Positions 31,564 to 42,900 of a DNA stretch of 64,000 nt are shown in pieces. This DNA comes from Nilaparvata lugens. Its lineage: Eukaryota > Arthropoda > Insecta > Hemiptera > Delphacidae. The stretch lies in the NCBI RefSeq assembly GCF_014356525.2, contig NC_052511.1:52651140-52715139 (forward strand), given 5' to 3'. The translations under genes were made by a program, and so were the position numbers. Positions within the stretch are counted from its first letter, which is position 1. The number at the start of each line of letters is the position of its first letter. Under the pieces are notes generated by a model, which saw nothing but the letters and a program-made list of their open reading frames with translations, ran no database searches and was not told the DNA's origin.

Positions 31564-34500
31564 GGGGAATGTGTTGTACCTTAGGACAGTTGTACCTCGG
31601 GACAAACGCCATTGCTCTGCCATCTGTGGGTGAAAGTCCAAACTAACCTATATTAGTTATTAATCTTGTCACTAGGAGTTACTACAGAGCAAATGGCGAC
31701 TATCTATTGAGTTTTGTGGAAGCTGAGTTACAAATTGGAAAACTGTCATAGGTGAGTAAATTTTTGTTGCATCATTGGTTTTTTTTTCTAATTTTGTTTA
31801 TCGCTTCTGTGTTGATGATAATAACTTATTATTTAACTGTAAAACATTCCCTTTTCAATGGTATGGTTGATGAGTCTTTTCCATTAACCTAAAACTATTT
31901 TATTAGCCATGTTTGTCTGATATGTAATGTGTTGTACCTTGGGACAGCATCATTGTTGTACCTTGGGATGTCCCAAGGTACAACAAATTTTGGAATTTTG
32001 TTGAAATACACTTACAAAAGTAATTTATCTAACAAGTTGGTATTGCTGTAATTTTTGCTTACATATTTATTGTATTGTCAGTAAATGTAGAGTATTCAAA
32101 ATAATATCAAATTGCATTATAAGCAGGCTAATTTTTTGGTGGTTTTTTCTTTGCTTCTAGATCAATGCCTCGCAGCAAGGAAGGAAAGACTAGGGAGAAG
32201 ATAGATCAACATGCTTTGGAGTCTGCTGTCAATGATGTTCTCAAAGGAACACTCAAGATCAATGAAGCTGCTCGAAGGTATGGACTAAGCAATTCTACTG
32301 TGAGTAGGCACTACCAAGCATTTCTTGGAAAAGAAGAACAACAGACTCTTTTTAAGTACAACAGTGAAAAAAATTCGGTCAAAAAGGTTTTCACAAATGA
32401 AGAAGAACTGAGGTTAGTTACTTACCTGAAACAATCTGCTGCACTACATTATGGTCTAACAAAGAAAAGTACACTGAAATTAGCTTTAATTATGCTAAAG
32501 CCTTGTCAGAAGAGCCTGACAGTAAAACCAAACTTCTAAAGAATGGGTTACAGCTGAATCTGCAGGGGAGTTTTGGTTGCGTGGCTTCCGAAAACGGCAT
32601 CCTAGCCTAAGCTTACGCAAACCTGAGGCAACAAGTCTTGCAAGGGCAACTAGTTTTAATAAGAGAATGTCAAATCATTTTTTGACAACTTAGAAGCTGT
32701 ACTGGAAAGGCATAAGTTTCAACCAAATGAGATATATAACTTGGATGAAACTGGCAACTCTACAGTTCATGCACCTCCCAAATTCTTTGTTCCAAAGGGA
32801 TAAAACAGGTTGGCTCTGTCACTTCAGGGGAAAGAGGACTAAACATTACAATGATAGCCTGTGTCAATGCTATTGGTAACAGTATACCTCCCATGCTGAT
32901 TTTCCCTCGGGTGAACTTCAAACAACACATGCTCATAGGAGCTCCAAATGGTGCAATGGAGGTGCAAATCCCAGTGGATGGTCAAATGAAGAGTTATTCT
33001 TTGAATACATGAAGCACTTTATTGAGCATGTGAAGCCTACAAAAGAGAAGCCAGTCCTGCTTATACTCGACAACCATGAGAGCCATATCTCCATACAATC
33101 TTTAGATTATGTAAGGAGAAGGGTGTGGTTTTGTTAACATTCCCACCCCATACCTCTCACAAGTTGCAGCCATTGGATCGGACGGTTTTGGGCCATACAA
33201 AGGCTATTATAACAGTGCAATGAATAGTTGGATGCTATCCAATCTGGAAAGCCCATTCAAATATACGATGTAGCTGGATTGGTGGGCAATGCTTTCAAAA
33301 AAGCATTCACAAAAGAGAATATAGAAAAGGGATTTGAAGTCGCAGGAATACATCCATTCAATCGAAATATTTTACAGAAGATGAGTTTCTCTCTCCTACG
33401 TTACAGACCGTGAGCAGATTATTGATCAACAACAAATGGATGACATTGCAACCCCCTCCATACAGCCGTCAACATCTTCACAAGAAAATTTAGCCAAGCC
33501 GCCAATATCTTCAGAGGAAAAATTAACCAAGCCATCAACATCAGCACAGGAGAAAATTAAAATTGTGACTCCAGAAATGGTTCGCCCATTTCCCAAAGCT
33601 GCAACCAGAAAAAAAACTACAAGAGGAAGACAGCCAGGAAAAACAAGAATCCTCACTGACACTCCAGAAAAAAGTTGATTGAACAGCAAAAAAGAATGAA
33701 GGACAAAAGAAAGATGTAGTTATTAAGAGATTGTTTCGTGGTTTTAAGAAAACTTGAATAGACCTAATCTAAAAAAAAATTTAAAACAACTGGATATGAC
33801 ACAAGTTCAGAGGATGAGGATATTAGTTTGCCATCTAGTGATGAAGAGTTAATAATCCATCCATTGAAGAACAAATTGAAGAAGTTTTAGATGAAGAGAT
33901 GGAAGTAGACCTTGAAACAGTCAATGAATGTAATGAAGTGAAAGAGAATGATTATATTTTGGTTAAGGTTCCTGGTAAAAAGAGAGTTTTATATTATGTA
34001 GCGAAAGTTTCACAAAAAACTGACATGTATGAGATTCAATATCTAGTTAAAACTGGAGCTAATACTTTTGTATTGAGAGATGAGACCAAATTTGAAATTG
34101 ATGAGGGAGATATCATTTGTAGTTACCTTTGCCTATAACGTCAGGAACCTCTGAGCGTCTGAAGGAAGTTATGAAGTTCCCTGTAGATTTTAGTACTTAT
34201 GAAATGCCTATGAATTAATAATGTAGTTGAATACATATTTTATTGGTTTTTGATCTTCTTTTTCTATTTTTGTTTCAATTAAATGAGATTTATTTGCTAT
34301 ATTGGATTTTTTCCTAACCTTCCACTTAGTCCCAGGTACAACATTTTGAATCCCAAGGTACAACACCCCATATCCCAAGGTACAACCTGGTGTTGTACCT
34401 TGGGATACAAAGCAGGGATGTGGAAAATAATTTATTACTTCCTATCAAGAAACATATTTTGAATGTTTTCATGCCGGTATGTTGCCTCAATGTTGGGCTT

Positions 34501-34590
34501 TAAAATAAAATTTAAATAAATGATATTTATCATACACAAATGAAATAAAAATCATTTTTCAAAATTGTCCCAAGGTACAACACATTCCCC
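31564..34590 (+). mobile_element. Pogo-like DNA transposon (3027 bp) with matching TIRs and TA duplication
   Basis: The left end ggggaatgtgttgtacctta and the right end (complement ggggaatgtgttgtaccttg) match over about 24 of 26 bp, flanked by TA at 31562-31563 and 34591-34592. Inside lies a decayed transposase (32165-34138). Both subterminal regions hold extra copies of ttgtaccttggga, two of them arranged as palindromes. TA targets, TIRs and protein type all fit Tc1-mariner/pogo. It is inserted downstream of the Mkk4 3' end. Confidence 0.9.
32165..34138 (+). pseudogene. Pogo/Tigger-type transposase, multiply frameshifted
   Basis: The ATG at 32165 follows a ttgcttctag acceptor-like site. Residues 1-60 form a psq-type helix-turn-helix (LKINEAARRYGLSNSTVSRH). 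After a frameshift near 32530 come [40 protein letters not shown] (first Asp), ITMIACVNAIGNSIPPMLIF, and LLILDNHESH (second Asp). Then come FPPHTSHKLQPLD, FGPYKG and AFTKENIEKGFEVAGIHPFN, a Ser/Thr/Pro-rich tail (33436-33678) and an acidic C-terminus ending DEGDIICSYLCL. The order is that of DDE_1 pogo/jerky transposases. Frameshifts and stops near 32530, 32680, 32800, 32960 and 33130 inactivate it. Confidence 0.88.
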
Positions 34591-34650
34591 TATAGAATAT
34601 ATTATAATCTATGAAATAGAATATAATTTTTGAAAAGTATTCGAAAAGTA

Positions 34651-35560
34651 AAGCTGCGTTTACACCAGTTATTAACAAAATGTTAATTGCTTAATCCTTA
34701 TAGATTCTATCAGATTCAACGGAACTTGACAAACACATATGTTCATCATGTGTATGATAAGATATGTTCAATCATAGAGAAACAATAGCGTAAGTAGATA
34801 TCCCATGGTATAGGGAATAATGTCGCAACTTTTACTGTTATCTCAAGCCGATTACTGTCGACTATTGTCAATTTCATGTTTTGTTGGGGCGGATAGTGTT
34901 ATGAACGGCACAATATTTGAGAGACTGCCAGCGTCACACAGCGGCATAGGAAAGAACTACGTGAACTATCGGCTGGGATAACAGTGTTGCCGATTATCTT
35001 CCTTGCCATTGCCTTCTATAGAGGATAGCTGATAGCGGAGTATCTGATGAAATATTAACTGGTCATTCTAGTATAAAATAATATGTCTCTGACTTCCCTC
35101 TACCTTCTATAGAATATACCTCATACCGGTGTATCTGATTCAATATTAACTGTTAATTCTTGTAAAAAGTGATCTATTATTTTTATTCGAAAAGAAAATA
35201 CTTTTGAAAGATTTAATAATTATGAAAATTGAATATTTTGTTAATTTATTATATTTCTACATGGTTGAAAAACAATCTGGCAGATGTAGAAATAAGAGCG
35301 CAATCGGCTTGGTCGAATGATAGACAGGATAGAAACACCAATGTTGATCAAATACTGCCATTATAACGTGGACCTCACCATATGTTTGATGGTACAAAAG
35401 TATCATCCAATCTTTTCAATACCACAGTACACTGTATCTGAGAAATATCTATTCGATTTTTGATACCCGCTCCATCTCTCCAATAAACAAACCGTCTCTT
35501 TTGAGTGTTGTGTGGCAGAGAGGACCTAGAGTCCTAACTTCGACCTTAATAAAGACAATT
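34651..35560. other. Composite of element fragments M, G and C
   Basis: 34651-34780 matches half of the foldback at 42297-42492 (cttaatccttatagattcta). 34800-34990 is a family G fragment. 35340-35380 is a family C terminus (attataacgtggacctcac). No open frame is supported. Confidence 0.55.
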
Positions 35561-35589
35561 ATTCAATTAAATTAAATTATCTTCATCCT

Positions 35590-36790
35590 TTTAAGTCAAC
35601 CCTACACTGGACCGAATACCAACAATTTCCTATGTCCAGTTTAATTATAGTAATCTCGTTAAGACCACCCTACACTGGACCGAGTACCAACAATTTCCTA
35701 TTTCCAGTCCGAATCGAGTAATGTTAATAAGGCCACCCTACACTGTACCGAGTACCAACAATTTCTTATGTCGTCCAGTCCAATTCAAGTAATGCTGTTA
35801 ACCTAGCTTCGCAGTGCAGGCTGGATGCTTGTCTGACTCGGACTAGGCGCTGAGACAGCAAAATAATAGCAGCGTTGGTGGGAATGCGAGCGGCCGCAGT
35901 AACGTCTTCCACCCAGCAAAGATCAATCCAGTCGGTTATTTGATCCCTCCAGCCAGGCTCAGCCAAGCAGCCGAGACAATAGAACAATGGAGTGGCGGTC
36001 TTATTCGCGTTCATCAGCAGTTTTCTGTGTGTCAATAATAACTCCAGTCACCAGTAAAAAGTTTCCAGAAACGTGGTGTACTACCATATTAATGACTTTT
36101 CATGATGGTTTTTAATTATTTAAAAACATTGTTGACATTTTGAGCCTTCAGGCTAAACTTGGGGTCGCTGAGAACGAATCTGCAATCAGAATTTCTCTAT
36201 CACGAAAAATAACGAAAAAAACCCAGCTGTTGATCTTCCGGCAACCGTTAACAGTCATCCTGCAATGCGGCCGTAACACTTCCAAGCCAGACACCCATCT
36301 CAAATGACAACAACGCCAAGCTGTGAGAAACCATCCTGCACTGCGGCGCTAGGTTTAAGGCCACCCTACACTGGAACAAGTATCAACTATTCTCTATGAC
36401 CAGTTTAATTTGAGTCATCTCGTTAAGGCCACCCTACACTGTACAGAGTATCAACAATTTCCTATGTCCAGTCCGATTCAAGTAATCCTCTAAGACCCCC
36501 TACACTGTACCAAGTATTAACAATTTTCCATATCCAGCCCTATTCAACTCATCCACTTAAGACCACCCTACACTGTACCAAGTATCAACAATTTTCCATA
36601 TCCAGTCTGATTCAACTCATCCTTTTAAGACCACCCTACACTGTACCAAGTATCAACAATTTTTGCAGCCCAGTCCTTCCCCGATTGTTAAGGCCACCCT
36701 ACACTCTTCACTGAGTATCAACAATTTTCTATCATAGAGTATCAACAATTTCCTATGTCCGATGTTATTAAGGCCACCCTACACTGGCAG
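35590..36790. repeat. Minisatellite of 67-70 bp units, probable Mkk4 3' UTR
   Basis: Units marked by ccaccctacactg and agtatcaacaattt recur near 35601, 35669, 35737, 36365, 36433, 36499, 36567, 36635, 36698 and 36778. About 560 bp of other sequence (35800-36355) interrupts the array. The last unit abuts the Mkk4 stop codon (36798-36800), so a transcript would carry the complement of these units directly after TGA. Confidence 0.8.
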
Positions 36791-36797
36791 CCAGCCA

Positions 36798-36963
36798 TCA
36801 CTGCATGTTCATGGTGAATATGGACTGGCCGTGGTTGGCCATGGTGTCCAGTGTGTGTGACACGTACGAGGCCACATCCACCTGAGCAGCCTCACTGCGA
36901 CGTATGAACGCATGCTCCAGCAGTTTGTTGTACTTCGGCCGCTGCTGCTCATCCTTTATCAAA
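36798..36963 (-). CDS. Mkk4: Mkk4 (complete copy) terminal coding exon 9
   Basis: This 166-nt exon completes the Cys codon and encodes [20 protein letters not shown], then a tail with [20 protein letters not shown] ending MNMQ and TGA. It contains the conserved RPKY of kinase subdomain XI and a tail like the DVD domain that docks MAP3Ks. A minisatellite array starts within about 20 nt after the stop codon. Confidence 0.93.
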
Positions 36964-39900
36964 CTGCAACAACAATTAAAATTAATAAAAATTGTTAAAA
37001 AGACTTGGAATATAATTATTTGTATATCTAGAGTGAAAAGTACGACTTTTTCTCCCTGAGGGAAAAGTTTGAAGCCCGAGGCGTAGCCGAGGGGAACAAT
37101 TTTCCTGAGGGAGAAAAAGTATTTTTCACTCGTGATGTACACAACATTTTTCCTCCATCTACATTTTTTTATAGAAACTGCAAATAAAATCATTTTGATA
37201 ACTTACGTATTGGTGACAATGTTTCCTAACAGCATAACCTAAAATCTAAAACCTAAAAACCAGCCGTCTGATTGGCACTGTCGATTGCGCTATCTATCGG
37301 CAAAAGTTGTAACAATTGTACAGCTGGGTGTCTACCAAAAATGGCTGACTCCAGATCACGCGGTTCAGATTTGAATTGCAGATCAAAAATATTTGTTGGC
37401 TGGTATTTTGAATAGAATAAAATATTTTTAAAATTGTTAAAATTTTTATCGTCTACAAAATAAGAATATAATATCATACAAACATATATTTCATGAGTTG
37501 TTCAAATTTCTTGTTGTAGTATTGATTCAGTTGACTCAATGACAAACACCTCTATTACGCTTTCTCATCTGAGCTTAGACCTTCTAACCTAATACATGTG
37601 AGTTTTTGAATTAGAGATGCTTCCTATGTTATTTAAATGGAGTCACTTTTACTCCTTAGGGAGTTTTTCAGTTTTTTACTACCGAGAGCGAAAAAGTGAC
37701 ACTTTAGTATTATGTTTCAGGGAGTAAAGTAAGTACTTTAGACAGTAGCTGGAGGGAAAAAATATTACTATTTGTTAGTAAATTCGTAGGTATATAGAGA
37801 AAAGACTGCATAAGAATATATCCCATGGTATAGGGCGATTATGTTCCAGATTTCACTATTAACTCAAGCCGATTATCCTAGTAGTTATTTTTCGTGGTAA
37901 TATTCCGTTTATTAGTAAATTCATAACAAAATGATGATGGTATAGGGCGATTATGTTCAAAATATCACTGTTAACTCAAGCTGAAAGTCCTAGAAGTTTT
38001 TTTCTAGATGCTATGTGACGCTGGTAGTCTCTCATACTGTGCCCTTCTTACACTCTCACCCGGTCATACAGTAATAAGACAGTAATCGGTAGTATATAGA
38101 ATGAATAGGAGCATAGAAAAAAGACAGCATAAGAATATATGTCTTGATACTGTATCATGTGTAGTGATACTGTATCATTACATATATCCCATGGTAATAA
38201 TAATAATATCGAGTGACCTGGCTGGCTCAGGTCTGGTGTCAGAGTTTTCAGGTCGCAGCTGATCAATTTCAGGGCCTCTGACATGACCTAACGACTGCTT
38301 TTTTAGCAGCCTATCCCATGGTATAGGGCGATTATGTTCCAAATTCCATTGAGCCCGTTCTGGGTACATAGAATGTGGTAAATTGTCCGATTCACAATTT
38401 ACCAGGTGAAAAGTTCCGCGTTCCATGGGAAGAGTTTTGACAGATTCTGTACCAGAAACCAGTTCCAGTTCCAAAATCCTGCCCCACAGTCGAAGCCTGG
38501 TAAATTGTCCGGCCTGGTACAGTTCCAACTATCTGAGCTCTCATTGGTCGATTATTGTAGTCTTCTTGCTTCTCTGCGCATGCGCTGATAGTTTGTTTAC
38601 AATAGCATAGCCATAGAATACATAACCAATATGATGTTGGATAACCATTCAAACATTTAAATGAATTTTTCTCTACAGAAAATTTGAGAGTAATGCACAC
38701 TTTTCCAGACGGTAAGTTTGTGAAACAGCCTTTCTCATTCACGCAGCTAGTAAACGACACATTTTTGTGTAAATCAACTTTATATGTGCGCGCCAAAAGC
38801 TCGAACCAACGATTTTGAAATGGCGTCCCATGGGAGCATTTTGCACTAGTCACGTGATGGAAAAATTTACGATTGGAACTGGCACAATTTACTGTACACA
38901 GAGCGTACACATTGTTAACTCAAGTTGATAGTCCACGTAGTTCTTTTTCGTGGTGCTATATGACGCTGGTAGTCTCTCACACTGTACCGTTTTTACACTC
39001 TCACCCGGCACAAACAGTAATCTAAGACAGTAGTCGAGAGTAATTGGCTTGAGTTGAGCCAACACAAAATCGGTTTGAAATTTGCAACAGAAACGTCCTA
39101 ATAATATGGGATCATAATATCTTCTTATGCTATCTTATCTCTATGGTATCACCATAAATTGATTCATACAATAAGTACATCATCAAAAATGATAGGGAGA
39201 GAAAAAATAAGGTAACCTTGTGCTATTCCTCTCCCAAATTTGGATAAGATTACACATAGTCCAAAATAGTTTGTCTTGTAGTTGTTCACTTCACAAAATG
39301 TTCAGTCCTTAATTATTTTCACAAAGTAGATTTTTAAATATAGATGCTTCAAAACCAAGCATAGAAGAAAAATTCACATTATAGTATCATCACAGAATGA
39401 TAACGTATCACCACACATGATACAGTATCAAGACATTTTGATACACAACAACATATTAATTTGATAAAAAACTTCCAAACTTGGAATGAATTCTACAAAC
39501 CATGGGAAATTTTCTTGTGATATCTTTTCTCTATGGTATAAATGATACAGTAACATCACAAAATGATATTGTATCAACACACATGATATAGTATCAACAA
39601 AATATGATACAGTATCATCTCAACTTGATACACAACACCATATTTGATACAAAACTTCCTTAACTTGGAATGAATTCTACAAACCATGGGATATCTTATT
39701 GTGCTCTTTTCTCTATAGTATAAATGATACAGTATCATCACAAATTGATACTGTATCAACACACATGATAGAGTATCACCACACATAATACAGTATCAAT
39801 AAATTTTGATACACAACAACATAATTTGATACAAAACTTCCAAACTTGGAATGAATTCTACAAACCATGGTATATTTTCTTGTGATATCTTTTCTCTATG

Positions 39901-42900
39901 GTATAAATGATACAATATCATCACAAAATGATACTGTATCAACTCACATGATATAGTATGAGCACAATATGTTACAGTATCATCTCAACTTGATACACAA
40001 CACCATAATTTGAATAATTATTATCAAACGAAATTCCAATTGAATGCTGTAAATCGCCTCGAAGACTTCTGCTACTGCAAATATTGACAACAGGGTAAAC
40101 AGCTAGATGGAAATTCGATGAGCGCTACTACTAAAAAATTATTTGTCAGCCCGGGAATCGAACCCAGTACCTCCTAATTGCCGGTCAGGAATGCTTACCT
40201 TACACCAAACTGACAACCTCTGGATAGCAGCGCTCATCATTTACAGCATCTAATTGGAATCTCGTTTCATAATAATTATTCATTAATTAGCATTTGAACA
40301 AATTCAACTTTTTATCCAATTTATTTCCATCTGTAGACTGACTGGCCGCTATGGCTTTGTATAAGATGAGCACTGCTATCCGAGCTTGTCAGTTGGTGTA
40401 CGGGTAAGCATTCCTGACCGGCAATTAGGAGGTACTGGGTTCGATTCCGGGCTGACAAATAATTTTTGTATAGTAGCGCTCATCGAATTTCCATCTAGCT
40501 GTTTACCCTGTTGTCAATATTTGCAGTAGCAGAAGTCTTCGGGGTGATTTACAGCATTTAATTGGAATTTCATTTAATAATAATTATTCATTAATTAGGA
40601 TTAGAACAAATGCAACTTGTTTCCAACCATAATTTGATATAAAACTTTGAATGAATTTTACAAACCATGTGATATCTTCTTATGCTACCTTTTTCTCTAT
40701 GGCAGAGGTTCATACATATTCATTTATTCTTTTATACAATAAGTACATTATCAAAATGATAGGGAGAGGAAAAATAAGGTAACCTTGTGCTATTCCTCTC
40801 CCAAATTTAGATAACACATAGTCCGAAATAGGTTAAGTCTTGTATAGAGTTGTGCAGAGGAAACGCATGTTTTTCAAACAGCCAGTACTCGTCAACGGGA
40901 GAAAGTATTGCCCTGGAACGAATGTTGGCAGACGACCCATACTATGCCATTTCAGTTGCTATGAGCATTGGAACGTACAACATCGTGTGTTGGCTGTAAA
41001 GCAGTTTTTTTTTAGAAACAATGAATCTGTAGTAACAGTGCAACCACTTTTCGTCAATATTTTAGAGTTGAGCGTCGAGGTGCCCGATTGAAATACTGTA
41101 CTCCGATGGGCTGCAGCGTTTAGGAGTACTAGTTCTGTGATGAAAAAGAAACCACCTTGTCTTCCCCGTTCCCCGGAAAGTGTAGACCGAGTCAGAACGG
41201 CAGTTTTTACTAGTCCTAGACGATCGACTCGACGACACTGACTCGGTCTACATTTTCAGGAGTACGAACTGAACGGAAAAGACCAGGTGGTTTCTTTTTC
41301 ATCACAGAACTAGTACTCCTAAACGCTGCAGCCCATCGGAGTACAGTATTTCGATCAGGCATTGCATCTCGACGCCCAACTCTAAAATATTGACGGAAAA
41401 GCGTTGCACTGTGACTGCAGATTCATTGTTTCTAAAAAAAACTGCTTAACAGCGAACACACAATGTTGTACGTTCCAACGCTCATAGCAACTGAAATGGC
41501 ATAGTATGGGTCGTCTGCCAACATTCGTTCCAGGGCAATACCCTCTCCCGTTGACGAGTACTGTCTGTTCGAAAAACATGCGTTTCCTCTGCACAACCCT
41601 GTAGTTCTTCTTTTCACAAAATTGTCAGTCCTCAAGTATTTGATTGTTTGACTCACCAAGTATTGACAAACTGCACAAAATCGAGTGAGAAGGAGAGCCC
41701 ACTGGGGTCCTGGTTGGTGGTGAGCCTGGGCGGATCCCCCTTCACCACCTGACTCAGCTGATCGAACACCGAGTTCCACTTGGGGTAGGGGAAACGACCT
41801 GTCGCCACCTCTATCAGGGTGATGCCCAGCGACCACACGTCCGAACGCACGTCGTATCCGGGCCGGAGCCGGTCAGGGTCTATACGTTCCGGCTAAACAC
41901 AAACACAAAACAAATCATTATTGACCGAAAGAAGTGAGGTCTAAGATTCAAGTCGACGGTTTGGCATTTCACTTAATGTTTAAATGTTTATATGTTGCGC
42001 ATTTACGGCGAAACGCGGTAATCGATTTTCATGAAATTTGACAGGTATGTTCCTTTTCTAATTACGCGCCGACGTATATACAAGGTTTTTGGGAATTTTG
42101 CATTTCAAGGATAATATTATAAAAGGAAAAAGGAGCCTCCTTCATACGCCAATATTAGGGTAAAAATCAGAATATAGAATTATTCAACATAAATCAGCTG
42201 ACAAGTGATTACACAGATGTGTGGAGAAGCCAGTCTATTACTGTATTTGTATAAGGTCTATAGTTTCATCAAAGACATTAAAGAGGTATGCATCTTTAAG
42301 CTGGGTTTACACCAAAGTTATAAACAAAATGTTAATACTGTAACTTAATCCTTATAGATTCTATAAGATTGAACGGAAGTTGACAAACACACATCTTCAT
42401 CATGTGTATGATATGTTATGTTCAATCTAATATAATCTATAAGGATTGAGTTATTAAAATTTTGTTAATAACTTTGATCTAATCGCAGCTTTAAGGTCTT
42501 TGGTTTCAATATTTTGTTTTGCAGTCATGGTATTATTATGCGTGCCCATTAGTATCAATATTCTCACATTCGAAAAAAACTAATTCAATAGGTGATTAAA
42601 AATAAACAAATGAACTAAATAATGCTGGAGAAATTATATTTTTTTTATTGTAAAAAAATAATTTTCATCAGATAGAAAGATTATCACGGAACTGGATGAA
42701 TTATATCAAATGGATTACAAATTCAAACGTGAACTGAGTTTGTTAACATTTAAAACAAGTGACATCAGGTATTTGTGGATGAGAATACTGCGTGAGGTCT
42801 ACTGTTCACAGAACTACTAGTAGTATATTAAGTCACATGGACTGGAAGGGGCCTTTTGCAGGCGAGAATGATGTTTTTGACATAGTCATTCAATCTCAGC

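Larger units (their letters stand above)
37798..39150. mobile_element. Cluster of nested family G foldback copies
   Basis: Repeated atatcccatggtatagggcg and actgttaactcaagccgat mark at least three family G copies or halves. One is split by a LINE tail (38197-38311) and one by a TIR element (38352-38909). Confidence 0.65.

Noticed and set aside
38392..38910. 172-aa minus-strand ORF
   Set aside because: It lies within a TIR element flanked by CATTG, has no recognisable domain, and runs into the element ends.
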